Shown: positions 46,057 to 55,883 of the stretch, one piece after another
How positions within the stretch are numbered: the stretch's first letter is position 1
How the letters are laid out: every line of letters starts with the position of its first letter
DNA from: a bacterium
GTDB taxonomy: Bacteria > Desulfobacterota > Binatia > DP-6
Length of the DNA stretch: 64,000 nucleotides
Direction: 5' to 3'
Assembly (NCBI GenBank): GCA_026129405.1
Contig: JAHCID010000001.1
Location: 1,550,001-1,614,000, forward strand
Position numbers and translations under genes: made by a program
The notes under the pieces: model-generated
What the model saw: the letters and a program-made list of their open reading frames with translations, nothing else
What the model was told of the DNA's origin: nothing
Database searches by the model: none

Positions 46057-48405
46057 ATGCGCGTCCTCGCCGCCGCTCTAGCCCTGCTCGTCTCGGTCCC
46101 GGCGTTCGCCGCCGACAAGTGCCGCAGCGGCACGTTCGCCCTCGCCGATGCCCGCGACCTCGCCGCCGTCGCCGGCATGGTCGCGCGCCGGTGTCCCTGC
46201 GCCGACTACGACGGCTCGAGCGGCGCGCGCGGCCACGGCGCCTACGTGAAGTGCGCCAAGGTGGTGATCGCCGACGCCACCGACGGCACCCCGGCGCTCG
46301 GCGTCTTCTCGCTGCGCCGTGCGTGCAAGGGCGAGGCGACGAAGCGCTACGCCAGGAGCGCGTGCGGCTACGCGCCGGTGCAGGCACGCGTGGTCTGCTG
46401 CGAGGCGAAGCCGGCGGCCGGCAAGACCAAGGCGACGGTGAAGAAGGCGAGCGCGTGCGTGCCGTCGTCGAACGGGCAGGTCCGGCGCCGTGCCTGCCAC
46501 GCGTCGCCGTTCCTCGACGTGTGCAGCGGCGACGCCACCAACACCTGCCGCAGCGTGCTCGCCGAGCGGACGCTCGACATCCCCAGCGCCGCGCAGCCGG
46601 CGCAGACGCCGGGCTCGCCGGGCGTCGTGGTGACGAACCCGAACCTCGTGACCCAGTTCGGCGGCACGGGCTTCTCGCTGAACCATGCCCGCTACACCCG
46701 CTGGCGCGGGGCGGGCGCGGGGCAGCCCGACGGGATTCTCGTGCTCGTGCCGGGCTTCGAGGGCGGCGCGGGCGACTTCCGCGTCCTCGCCGAGCACCTC
46801 GTCGCCGCCGCGCAGGCGGACGGGCTCGCGCTCGAGGTGTGGGGCGTCGACCGGCGCTCGAACCAGCTCGAAGATCTCGCCGGCCTCGACGTCGCCGAAG
46901 AGTTCCTCGCGCCGGAGATCGGGCTCGACTGGCTCTTCGGCGGCGAGCTCGGCCTGCCGCTGCACCCGCTGCTGGCCTCGGGCCCGAATCGGCGCGCGAT
47001 CTTCCACAACACCACGAGCGACGTCCCCTTCATCGCCGGCTGGACGAACCTCGTCTTCTCGCAGGACATCGACGCGGTCGTCGAGGCGGCGCGCCTCGTC
47101 GCACGCGACCAGAACGTGTTTCTCGGCGGGCACTCGGCCGGCACCGGCTTCGCCGCGCGCTACGCCGCGACCGACTTCGACCTGACGGGCGTCGGTCCGG
47201 CCCGGGCCGGCTACGCCAAGGTACGCGGGCTCGTCCTCTTCGAGGGCGGCGGCGGCTCCACGGGCGGTGCGCCGCTCACCGACGACACGCTCGATCGCAT
47301 CGAGGCCAGGTTCGACGGCGGCCTCTTCGGCGCGGTGCGCGACGGCGCGCCCCGCTGCGTCGACGGCACGACCGCCTGCACGGTGGCCACCGAGGCGACC
47401 GACTGCGTCGGCCAGGTGCCGCCGAAGTGCACGCCGCCGACCACGGCGTACTCGGTCGTGGCGGGACTCCTCAACCCACGCATCCTCGCGGCCGTCGAGG
47501 TGGCGGCGATCCAGGGCGTGCTCGATCCGGACGGCGGGCAGATCATCCTCCAAGTCGGCCAGGGCACGCCGGGGAACAACGCGGTGGCCAAGGTGCCGGA
47601 CCTGGCGACGCTCGCCGTGCTCCCGCAGGCGACCGTCTTCGGCGGCATCGGCAGCTTCATCGACGACGACGGTCCGATCGCCGGGCTGGCGTCGTTCGTC
47701 GCGACCTCGGTCGGCGCGCCGGGCCCGGTCGTGGGCGGCCTCACGACCTGGCTCGACGTCACCGAGACGCCGCTGCCGCCGGCGGCGCTGCCCAACAACG
47801 GTCCGGCGCCGACGGCGCTGCCGGCCGGAGTCTGGGGCCAGGAGAAGGAGCCGACGCGCTTCGATCGCCTGCTCGGCACCTTCTACGCGGGCGGCACCAA
47901 CTTCACCGACCTCTACTACCCGAGCTCCGGGCTCTCGACGACGAGCGTCACGGGCGTGTGCACCGCGGGCACGTGCAGCGCCGGCAACGTCGGCGCGTCG
48001 TGCAGCGCGGCGGCGCAGTGCAGCCAGTCCATCAACCTCGACTCGACCGCGCTCTCGCTCGGTCGCGGCCGGCGCGACATCGAGAACCTGACGCAGGCGG
48101 CGAACATCGACGTGCCGGTGCTGGGCATCGGCGGCAGCAACGGCCTGGCGCCCGTGCCGGCGAGCTTTCTCGCCTTCGCACAGAGCATCGCGCCGTGCAC
48201 GGCGCCGTCGTGCGACGGGACGCCGCGCGTCGTCAGCGCCACCACGCCGAACCCGGCGTTCCCGACCTTCGGCGGCGCCGCGGGCGGCTTCGAGGTGGTC
48301 ATCGCCGAGGGCTTCGCCCACGTCGACGTGCTCACCGCCGAGCCGGGTCCGGACAACCCGGGGCTCGCGGCGCTGCTCGACTTCCTGGAGCGCAACCTCC
48401 AGTAG
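46057..48405 (+). CDS. Secreted alpha/beta hydrolase (lipase/esterase-like) with N-terminal Cys module
   Basis: 782 aa. Signal peptide 1-19. Residues about 20-140 are a Cys-rich module (CPCADYD...GAYVKCAKVVIADATDG...ACKGEATKRYARSACGYAPVQARVVCC) related to one in the protein at 53431. The hydrolase core runs from about 215 to 770: oxyanion strand GILVLVPGFEGG, nucleophile elbow LGGHSAGTG with S360, and late conserved H in IAEGFAHVDVL; the acid residue may be in the D-rich segments before. Small Cys units (CSAGNVGASCSAAAQC) are inserted near 650. It resembles large secreted esterases of soil deltaproteobacteria. A 12-nt inverted-repeat terminator follows. Confidence 0.85.
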   Translation: MRVLAAALALLVSVPAFAADKCRSGTFALADARDLAAVAGMVARRCPCADYDGSSGARGHGAYVKCAKVVIADATDGTPALGVFSLRRACKGEATKRYARSACGYAPVQARVVCCEAKPAAGKTKATVKKASACVPSSNGQVRRRACHASPFLDVCSGDATNTCRSVLAERTLDIPSAAQPAQTPGSPGVVVTNPNLVTQFGGTGFSLNHARYTRWRGAGAGQPDGILVLVPGFEGGAGDFRVLAEHLVAAAQADGLALEVWGVDRRSNQLEDLAGLDVAEEFLAPEIGLDWLFGGELGLPLHPLLASGPNRRAIFHNTTSDVPFIAGWTNLVFSQDIDAVVEAARLVARDQNVFLGGHSAGTGFAARYAATDFDLTGVGPARAGYAKVRGLVLFEGGGGSTGGAPLTDDTLDRIEARFDGGLFGAVRDGAPRCVDGTTACTVATEATDCVGQVPPKCTPPTTAYSVVAGLLNPRILAAVEVAAIQGVLDPDGGQIILQVGQGTPGNNAVAKVPDLATLAVLPQATVFGGIGSFIDDDGPIAGLASFVATSVGAPGPVVGGLTTWLDVTETPLPPAALPNNGPAPTALPAGVWGQEKEPTRFDRLLGTFYAGGTNFTDLYYPSSGLSTTSVTGVCTAGTCSAGNVGASCSAAAQCSQSINLDSTALSLGRGRRDIENLTQAANIDVPVLGIGGSNGLAPVPASFLAFAQSIAPCTAPSCDGTPRVVSATTPNPAFPTFGGAAGGFEVVIAEGFAHVDVLTAEPGPDNPGLAALLDFLERNLQ

Positions 48406-48416
48406 CGCACCATCGG

Positions 48417-48470
48417 CCGTGGCGGCCGCTACGTCGGCTCCGGCGTGCGGACGACGCGCGGCCGCCACGG
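48417..48470. terminator. Bidirectional hairpin between convergent genes
   Basis: Twelve-nt arms ccgtggcggccg (48417-48428) and cggccgccacgg (48459-48470), loop of 30 nt, lie between the stops at 48405 (plus) and 48481 (minus). The long loop makes it weaker than the hairpin at 19349. Confidence 0.6.
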
Positions 48471-48480
48471 TCCGCGACGC

Positions 48481-48744
48481 TCAACTCGGCTGGTTGGACG
48501 TCGCGTTCTTGGGCGTCGAGCTCTTGTGGCTCGACTTGCCCGCGTGCCGCTTGTGCCGCTTGGGCGAGTGCTTCTTCTTCGTCGCGCCGGACGCGTGGCC
48601 CCGGCTCATGCCGGACGACTGCTTCGTCGAGGACGAGCCGCCGGACGGCGTCGTCGCGCCGGCGAGGGGCGCGCCGAGCAGCAGCACGCCGGCGAGGACC
48701 GCAGGCAGCACGGGCGAGAGGAGCGCGGTGGTGCGAGAGCGCAT
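48481..48744 (-). CDS. Small secreted basic peptide, Ser/Lys/His-rich
   Basis: 87 aa from the ATG at 48744, with a strong AGGAGG ribosome-binding site 10 nt upstream, which decides the start. The signal peptide (MRSRTTALLSPVLPAVLAGVLLLGAPLAGA) leaves a mature part of about 57 residues that is low-complexity and very basic (GATKKKHSPKRHKRHAGKSS). I know no family for it. A -24/-12 promoter sits right upstream and the HK/NtrC pair is divergently encoded next to it. Possible roles are DNA, polyanion or membrane binding, or a signal peptide product; none can be fixed from sequence. Confidence 0.75.
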   Translation of the reverse strand: MRSRTTALLSPVLPAVLAGVLLLGAPLAGATTPSGGSSSTKQSSGMSRGHASGATKKKHSPKRHKRHAGKSSHKSSTPKNATSNQPS

Positions 48745-48770
48745 GGGATCGAACCTCCTGTCTGGCGATG

Positions 48771-48787
48771 AAGCAAGGCGCATGCCG
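48771..48787 (-). promoter_or_regulatory. Sigma-54 promoter of the small peptide gene
   Basis: Read on the minus strand: cggcatgcgccttgctt, that is GG-N10-GC with GGCATG and TTGC boxes almost exactly as in the TGGCACG-N4-TTGCW consensus. The inferred start is at about 48761, giving a 17-nt leader that begins at the AGGAGG site. The adjacent gene 50447 encodes an NtrC-type activator. Confidence 0.65.
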
Positions 48788-48923
48788 TCGAACCGCCGTG
48801 GAAGGACGCCCGAGGCGACTCGACCCGTGGCGAAACGCCGCGGCGATCCGCCTCGCATCGCGACCGTTCGCCCCACTCGCGCAAACGTCGCGGCAGGCGT
48901 AGGGGAATGGCACGGGGCCCCGC

Positions 48924-50446
48924 GTGGTCCGAACGCTACGTTTCCAGCTGCTCGCGATCGTCGTCGGGACGGTGCTCGCCGTCTTCGCCGCGTCCCGCTG
49001 GGTCGACGCCCAGCTCGCCGATCACGCGCTTCGTCGCGACATCGAGGAGCGGGCGCTGAGCGCGCTGCGCACCGTCGACTTCTTCTGGGATCGTGCCGAG
49101 CCGCGCGTGCTGAGCCACGTCCTCGACGTGCTCGTGCGCAGCAACGGGCCGCTGCTCGGCATCACGATCTACGCGCCGCACGGCCTCGATCTCGACGCGT
49201 CGTCGCGAAGCGGCGTCGGGATGCCGCCGGAGCCGAGCCGCGCGGCGCGCCGGCTCGTCGAGTCGCCGGCGGGGGAGCGGACGGTCGCGAGCGACCGGGC
49301 CGACGACGTCTGGCACGTCGCGCTCGCGCTGCGTCGCGACGGCGCGCTGGTCGGCGTCGCCGAGGCGACGTTGTCGCCGCGCGAGGCGGTCGCGCTGCAC
49401 GATCGCCTGCGCACCATGGACCTCGGGGCGCTCGCGGTCGCCGTCCTCGCCACCTCGCTGCTGATCGGCCTGTTCATCGAGCGGCGGGTGACGCGGCCCG
49501 TGGAGAGCCTCGTCGTGGGCATGCGGCGTGCCGAGGGAGGCGAGCGCGGGGTACGCGTCACGGCGGGCGGCACGACCGAGTTCCGCTTCCTCGCGGACGC
49601 CTTCAATCGCATGCTGGAGCGCCTCGAGGAGCTCGCCGGCGATCTCGAGGTGCGCGTCGCCCGCGCGACGCGCGACCTGGCCGAGCGCAATCGCCAGCTC
49701 GCCGAGACCAACGGCCGGCTCTGGCGCGCGCAGCTCGACGTCGTTCGCGGCGAGCGCTTCGCGGCCCTCGGGCAGATGGCGGCCACGATCGCGCACGAGC
49801 TCGGCACGCCCCTCAACTCGGTGCTGGGCTACACGCAGCTCCTGCGGCGCGAGGAGCTACCGCCCGCGCAGGCGGCGCGGCTCCAGATCGTCGAGTCGCA
49901 GGTGCAGCGCATGATCGAGACCATCCGCAGCGTTCTCGATCGCATGCGCCAGGGCACCGCGCCGCGCGTCGAGGTCGCGCTCGCCCCGCTGGTGACCGAA
50001 GTGCTCGAGCTGGTGGCGACCCGGCTGGCGGAGCGGCGCCTGGTCGCCGTCGGCGAGGTGGGCGACGACGTGCCGCCGGTAGAGGGCGATCCGGTCGCGC
50101 TGCGCCAGGTGCTGCGCAACCTGGTCACCAACGCGATCGACGCCACGCCCGCCGGCGGGCGCATCGAAGTGCGCGCCGAGCGTGTGGACGATGCGGGAGC
50201 CGGCGCGGGCAGCGTCGCCATCGTCGTCCGCGACACCGGCGTCGGCATGGCGGCGGCCGACGTGCGGCGCATCTTCGAGCCATTCTACACGACGAAGGGA
50301 CCGGAGCGCGGGAGCGGCCTCGGCCTGGCGATCGTCGAGCACGTCGCCCGCAGCCACGGTGGGCGGGTGGTGGTCGAGAGCGCGCCCGGTCGCGGTACGA
50401 CCATGCGGGTGCTGCTCCCCGCCGCGATCCGGCGAAAGGCCACGGC

Positions 50447-50450
<4 letters not shown>
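48924..50450 (+). CDS. Sensor histidine kinase with periplasmic domain and HAMP
   Basis: 508 aa from the GTG at 48924. A transmembrane helix (8-28), a periplasmic sensor of about 140 residues (LRTVDFFWDRAEPRVLSHVLDVLVRSN, GITIYAPHG) and a second helix (172-192) lead to a HAMP domain (RRVTRPVESLVVGMRRAEGGERGVRV...FNRMLERL). After a coiled coil (VARATRDLAERNRQLAETN) comes the HisKA box with H291 (TIAHELGTPLNSVLGYTQLL) and an ATPase domain with N, G1, F and G2 boxes. Its stop overlaps the regulator ATG by 4 nt. It is the sensor of an NtrB/NtrC-style pair. Confidence 0.93.
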
Positions 50451-51799
<1,349 letters not shown>

Positions 51800-51895
51800 C
51801 GGCGGGGCGCGGAGCCACGGACCGATCGTCTCGGCGCGAGACGCACCGCCACGGCGATCCGCGCGGCCTGCGTTGCGGAGGCGGCGTGCGTGCCA

Positions 51896-51911
51896 TGGCA
51901 TCGCTCTTGCC
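51896..51911 (+). promoter_or_regulatory. Sigma-54 promoter of the secreted protein gene 51925
   Basis: tggcatcgctcttgcc is a near-perfect -24/-12 element: TGGCA, GG-N10-GC spacing and TTGC. The inferred start (about 51922) lies after the upstream ATG at 51895, so translation must begin at 51925 or the GTG at 51970. It is 97 bp from the stop of the NtrC-type regulator gene. Confidence 0.6.
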
Positions 51912-51924
51912 TCCTCCGGCCCGC

Positions 51925-53190
51925 ATGCAGACACCACGCGTCCTACCGCCTCCCCTTTGCCCGCGCGGCGTGCGTCGCGCGGCCGTCCTCGTCGCCGTCG
52001 CGACGGCGCTCGGTGCCGGCGGACCCGTGCCGGCGCGGGCGCAGGCGCTGCGCCGCGACCTCGGCAGCTACTTCATCTTCGCGATGCGCAACGCGGACCT
52101 GAAGAACATCACCGTCCAGGGGCCCTGCAACGTCGGCGTCGATTGCGCGCAGCCGGCGTCGAACAGCAGCTGCGGCGTGCTCGACGAGGAGAACGCCCTC
52201 TACGCCGACGGGTCGCAGATCGCCGGCGACATCGTGCGCTTCAACAAGCCGGGGGCGAACGTCTTCCAGATCTTCCGCAACGGCGGCTCGTCGCTGGCCG
52301 GCGTGACCATCCGCGACCCCGGCCCGTTGCCGGACGGGACGAATCCGCTGACGCCGCTGCCGATCCTGGGCGATCTCGACGGCGACGGGCAGCCGAGCTG
52401 CGCCGCGACCGGCGGCAGCTGTGTGGTCGATGCGGGCGACCTCGAGGTCGCGTGCGGCTTCCCGACCCCGTTTCCCGCCTGCGCGCCGCAGAACAACGTG
52501 CGGGCCGACCCCGGCAAGGACTGTAGCGGCGCCCCGGACGCCGTGCCGGGCAACGGTCGCTGCGACCTCCCGCCCGGGGCGTACGGCGACGTCGTGGTGG
52601 CGAACGGCGCGTCGCTCGACTTCGTCGGCGGCTCCTACGCGCTGTGCGCGTTCGACGACGGCAAGAACACGACCGTGACGACCTCGTCCGCGACCACGCT
52701 CGAGGTCTCGGGCGACGTGCGCATCAACAACGGCAGCCGCGTCGGCCAACAGTGCGGCGACCTCGTCGTGCAGGCGAAGGGCGCGGGCGTCGTCGGCTTC
52801 GGACGCAACGCCGTCATCGTCGGGCGGTTCTGCGCGCCCCAGCGCACGCTGTCCCTGGGACACGACAACGATCTCACCGGGCAGTTCGTCGGCGACATCG
52901 TGCGCGCGGACAGCAACGACACCGGGCACTGCTGCGGCGGTCCGTGCAGCTGCTTCGATGCGTTCACGCCGTCGATCGTCCACGTCGGCGACACCGTGCG
53001 GCTGACGAGCGCGTGCAGCCTCGCGAACGTGACGCAGCTCACGATCTGCGGCGTGCCGGCGACGATCACGAGCAAGTCGTCGAGCGTCCTGCAGGCCACG
53101 GTGCCTGCGGTTCCCACCGGCACCTGTCCGGTCGCGGTGCAGAGCCCCGCGGGCCTCTTCACCGGCGTCGCGAGCCTGACGATCCACTGA
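51925..53190 (+). CDS. Secreted beta-rich protein with a C-terminal TIG/IPT-like domain
   Basis: 421 aa from 51925; the ATG at 51895 lies within the promoter and the GTG at 51970 is an alternative. After a signal peptide (ending RAQA), residues 40-290 are beta-helix-like and Cys-rich (GVDCAQPASNSSCG, VVVANGASLDFVGGSYALC, DVRINNGSRVGQQCG), followed by FGRNAVIVGRF and a CCGGPCSC cluster. The last about 70 residues (FTPSIVHVGDTVRLTSAC, TICGVPATITSKSSSVLQAT) form an Ig-like TIG domain. Such proteins are extracellular or surface-bound; binding partner unknown. It probably belongs to the regulon of the adjacent two-component system. Confidence 0.82.
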   Translation: MQTPRVLPPPLCPRGVRRAAVLVAVATALGAGGPVPARAQALRRDLGSYFIFAMRNADLKNITVQGPCNVGVDCAQPASNSSCGVLDEENALYADGSQIAGDIVRFNKPGANVFQIFRNGGSSLAGVTIRDPGPLPDGTNPLTPLPILGDLDGDGQPSCAATGGSCVVDAGDLEVACGFPTPFPACAPQNNVRADPGKDCSGAPDAVPGNGRCDLPPGAYGDVVVANGASLDFVGGSYALCAFDDGKNTTVTTSSATTLEVSGDVRINNGSRVGQQCGDLVVQAKGAGVVGFGRNAVIVGRFCAPQRTLSLGHDNDLTGQFVGDIVRADSNDTGHCCGGPCSCFDAFTPSIVHVGDTVRLTSACSLANVTQLTICGVPATITSKSSSVLQATVPAVPTGTCPVAVQSPAGLFTGVASLTIH

Positions 53191-53216
53191 GTCCGTCGTT
53201 CCGGGCCGACGGGCTT

Positions 53217-53270
53217 CCGCCCGCCGGTCGCTCGGCCCCGAGGCCCCTCGGGTCGGCGATCGGCGGGCGG
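53217..53270 (+). terminator. Large hairpin terminator
   Basis: Fifteen-nt arms (53217-53231 and 53256-53270, one G-T pair) enclose a smaller hairpin cccgagg/cctcggg and are followed by TTCT. It lies 27 nt after the stop at 53190. Confidence 0.75.
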
Positions 53271-53430
53271 TTCTGCGTCCGGGAGCCGTATCGGACGCGG
53301 TGCGTAGCGGCAGGGCTGCACGCGGCGGCGCCGGCGCGTCCCGTGTGACACCGCGCGCGTCTCACCTGATTTTGGATCTTGTCGGATGGGCCGCTGCTGG
53401 CATGCGTAGCTCCACGGAAGGAGATCCTCG

Positions 53431-55026
53431 ATGTCGCGACGCATGCTCGTCCCGCTCTCCGCTCTCGTCATCGTCGCCGGCGCCGCTGCCGCACATGCGG
53501 CCCGCTGTGACGCCCCCGCCGAGCAGGCCGCGGTCCAGGCGACCTCACGCGCGATCCAGGCGCAATGCGATTGCGCCGGGGCCGCGACCGCACGCGACTA
53601 CCGCCGGTGCGCCAGGGCGGTGGTCGACGCCCGCTTCGCCGCGGGACAGCTGCCGAAGGCGTGTCGCAAGGCCGCCAACCGCTGCGCGCGGGCGTCGACG
53701 TGCGGGCGTCCCGGCACCGCCACCTGCTGTCGTACGAGCGCGTCCGGCAAGCAGAGCTGTCGCGTCGTACGCCGCGCCGCGCACTGCACGCCGCGGCGCG
53801 GCGGCACGGCGACGGTCGGCGCGTGCGCCAGCTGCTGCGAAGCGTGCGGGCAGGGGACCTGCGAGGCGGCGATCCGCTGCTGCGTGCCGGATTCGCCCGG
53901 CGGTGCCTTCCCCGACGGCGCGGCGCGATGCGAGGAGCTGACGGCGGCGCAGTGCGAGGCGCTCGGTGGTGCGAGTCTCGGCGCCGGCACCTGCGAACCG
54001 GACGCCTGCGCCGTGGCGGGTACGACGACCACGATCGCACCCGCGACCACGTCGACCACCGCCGCGCCCGCGACGACGACCACGACGACGCCGCCGGTGT
54101 CGACGACGACCACCACCACCACGCCGTCCGCCTGCGGCAACGGCACCATCGACCCCGGCGAGACGTGCGATCCGCCCGGCGCGCTCCACTGTCCCGACCC
54201 GGGCTCGCCGAGCGGCAGCTTCGTCGCCTGCCTCGCCACGTGTACCTGTCCGGGCGACGGAGCGACCACGACGACGACGGTCGCCACGCCGGCGACCACC
54301 ACGACCACGCTGCCGGGCCTCGGGAGCCGCACCTTCACGCTGCGCAACGCCGCCGATCCGGAGGGCAGCCACCTCTACTCGTCGCTGTTGAACGGCGCCG
54401 ACGTGGCCAAGGCGAACACCTTCACCGGGGCGTTCACGCTGGTGGGCGGCAGCCCGGGCAGCGACGGCGTCGCGACGCTGCGGCTCGGCGGCGACGCGTT
54501 CGTCGGCGCCCAGGCGGCGGACAACTCGTACATCTGCTTCAAGCTCGAGGCCGTGGGCAGCAGCGGCAGGATCGACTGCGACGGCGGTCTGCCCGTCGGC
54601 GTCGCGCTCAGCGTCGACAGCAACGGCACGAACCCGCCGAGCCCGGCGGTGCTCGCGCTCGAGCAAGGGCCTGCCGGCGCCCCCGGCGCGGGCTACGTGC
54701 AGCTGACGGTTCGCGGCGCGAACTGTCCCGGCGACGCCAGCGGTGCCTGCACCGGCCTGTTCCTGTCGCCCGCCGATTGCGCCGATCCGTCGAAGGTGAA
54801 CTACGGCGTCGCCCAGGCGGGTACGACGGCGTTCACGACGGGGACCATGACGGTGACGATCACCGAGCCGCGCCAGGGCGGCGGGCCGCTCACGGTGTCG
54901 AAGACCGGCCAGCCGTTCGCGTGCAACGTCTGGTCGACGGACGGGCCGGGCATCGTCGAGCTCGGCGTGCCGGCGTTCGACACCGCCTTCGGCGACGCCG
55001 CCAACGTGGCGCAGTTCGACGACTGA
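53431..55026 (+). CDS. Secreted protein with Cys-rich module, Thr-rich linkers and a beta-sandwich-like C-terminus
   Basis: 531 aa, with AAGGAGA upstream of the ATG. A signal peptide (ending AAHA) is followed by a Cys module (C-D-C...YRRCARAVVDARFAAGQLPKACRKAANRC...STCGRPGTATCCRT...CASCCEAC, about 25-150) that is cognate to the N-terminus of the protein at 46057. Then a CCVPDSPGG...CEELTAAQCEALGG segment, two Thr-rich linkers on both sides of a Cys repeat (CGNGTIDPGETCDPPG), and a C-terminal domain (about 285-531; FTLRNAADPEGSHLYSSLLNGA, GPGIVELGVPAFDTAFGD) I cannot name. The linkers suggest an extracellular multi-domain protein. It converges with the XapX gene (9 bp between stops). Confidence 0.85.
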   Translation: MSRRMLVPLSALVIVAGAAAAHAARCDAPAEQAAVQATSRAIQAQCDCAGAATARDYRRCARAVVDARFAAGQLPKACRKAANRCARASTCGRPGTATCCRTSASGKQSCRVVRRAAHCTPRRGGTATVGACASCCEACGQGTCEAAIRCCVPDSPGGAFPDGAARCEELTAAQCEALGGASLGAGTCEPDACAVAGTTTTIAPATTSTTAAPATTTTTTPPVSTTTTTTTPSACGNGTIDPGETCDPPGALHCPDPGSPSGSFVACLATCTCPGDGATTTTTVATPATTTTTLPGLGSRTFTLRNAADPEGSHLYSSLLNGADVAKANTFTGAFTLVGGSPGSDGVATLRLGGDAFVGAQAADNSYICFKLEAVGSSGRIDCDGGLPVGVALSVDSNGTNPPSPAVLALEQGPAGAPGAGYVQLTVRGANCPGDASGACTGLFLSPADCADPSKVNYGVAQAGTTAFTTGTMTVTITEPRQGGGPLTVSKTGQPFACNVWSTDGPGIVELGVPAFDTAFGDAANVAQFDD

Positions 55027-55035
55027 AGGGGGGAG

Positions 55036-55245
55036 CTAGTCCGCTCGGGGCGGGGCGGCGACGTCGTCGCCCCGGGCGGACGGAGCGGGCGGCGCCAGCA
55101 GGCGGTCGGCGCAGACGTAGCCGAGCGTCGTGGCGAGCACGAGGAGGGCGCCCAGCAGGCGCGGCGGCGCAGGGATCGGGACGCCGCTCCAGCGGCAGGC
55201 GACGCCGATCCCGAACGCGAGAACGAGGCCGATGGCGGCATGCAT
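55036..55245 (-). CDS. XapX-domain small membrane protein
   Basis: 69 aa from the ATG at 55245, preceded by a GAGGAG site. Two membrane helices are seen (about 2-18 and 29-48), with the typical SGVPIPAPPRLLGALLVLATTLGYVCAD segment; this P-x-PAPP-x-x-xG pattern defines the XapX/DUF1427 family, whose function is unknown. A perfect 20-nt palindrome lies 16-35 nt upstream of the start. The C-terminal tail (APPAPSARGDDVAAPPRAD) is polar and probably cytoplasmic. Confidence 0.75.
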   Translation of the reverse strand: MHAAIGLVLAFGIGVACRWSGVPIPAPPRLLGALLVLATTLGYVCADRLLAPPAPSARGDDVAAPPRAD

Positions 55246-55260
55246 GGCGGCTTCTCCTCG

Positions 55261-55280
55261 TCGTCAGGGCGCCCTGACGA
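55261..55280. promoter_or_regulatory. Perfect 20-nt palindrome upstream of the XapX gene
   Basis: tcgtcagggcgccctgacga is identical to its reverse complement over 20 nt. It lies 16-35 nt upstream of the XapX ATG, where a repressor would cover the core promoter, and 158 nt from the plus-strand gene at 55439. Confidence 0.5.
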
Positions 55281-55438
55281 TCAGCGCAAGGACCCGACGG
55301 TGGCGGTTGCCGGTGGCGGTGACGGGTCGGGGGGTGCTCTCTACCAACTGATCCCACGGCGCGAAACCGGCTCCGCCGGTGGACCCGCGGAACGCCCGGA
55401 CGGTTGCCGCGCGGGGGCGACGGCGCTAGGAGCGCTCG

Positions 55439-55846
55439 ATGTCGCGATCCGCGCGCGGTACCGGACTCACGATCCTGGCCGTCCTCTTCGCCCTGCTGGC
55501 GATCTCCAACCTGTCGAAGCCGCTGCACCTCAACAGCGAGCAGGGCTTCGTGCTCTTCGGCGCGCGGCTCGACGGCACCGCCAACGCGGTGGCGGGCCCG
55601 CTCTTCGGCGTGTTCCTGCTGGTCTACGCCGCGGGCGTCTGGGGCATGCGACGGTGGGCGCTGCCGATGGGCGTCGCCTACGCGCTCTACGTCAGCGTCA
55701 ACCTCGTCCTCTTCCGGCTGCGGACGCCGCCGCCGCCGGACCTGACAGGCCACCCGCTCTTCGCCCTGCTCTACGTGCTCGTCGCCCTCGGCTGCTCGTG
55801 GGGTGCCGTGCGCCTCCTGCGCCGGCGCCGTGCGGCGTTGCGCTGA
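55439..55846 (+). CDS. Small four-helix membrane protein, function unknown
   Basis: 135 aa with four membrane helices (about 9-27, 47-67, 73-92, 105-123). LLAISNLSKPLHLNSEQGFVLFGARLDGTANAVAGPLF gives a conserved-looking loop after the first helix, seen in short DUF-type integral membrane proteins of Gram-negative bacteria. I recognise no catalytic feature. GGAGCGCTCG precedes the ATG, a weak ribosome-binding site. The channel gene follows after 37 bp and may be cotranscribed. Confidence 0.7.
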   Translation: MSRSARGTGLTILAVLFALLAISNLSKPLHLNSEQGFVLFGARLDGTANAVAGPLFGVFLLVYAAGVWGMRRWALPMGVAYALYVSVNLVLFRLRTPPPPDLTGHPLFALLYVLVALGCSWGAVRLLRRRRAALR

Positions 55847-55883
55847 CTCGCGTCGCGCGCGACGCCCCCGCTAGAAGGAGCCG

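Noticed and set aside
48908-48923. TGGCACG just upstream of the kinase GTG at 48924 as a sigma-54 promoter
   Set aside because: The -24 box is perfect but no TTGC follows at ten bases; the GC is displaced and the start codon would overlap the -12 region.
51895-51925. ATG at 51895 as the start of the secreted protein
   Set aside because: It lies inside the -24 element at 51896-51911; the ATG at 51925 keeps the signal peptide and fits the inferred transcript start.
52848-52861. Palindrome TGTCCCTGGGACA, similar to the dyad at 10721
   Set aside because: It lies inside a coding region (codons for LSLGHD), far from any start, and has odd symmetry.
53385-53430. TGGCATGCG before the gene at 53431 as a -24/-12 promoter
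   Set aside because: There is no GC with TT ten bases after the GG; only a ribosome-binding site is convincing.
55850-55865. Palindrome gcgtcgcgcgcgacgc after the gene at 55439
   Set aside because: It consists of CG steps only, has no loop for a hairpin and is expected in such GC-rich DNA.
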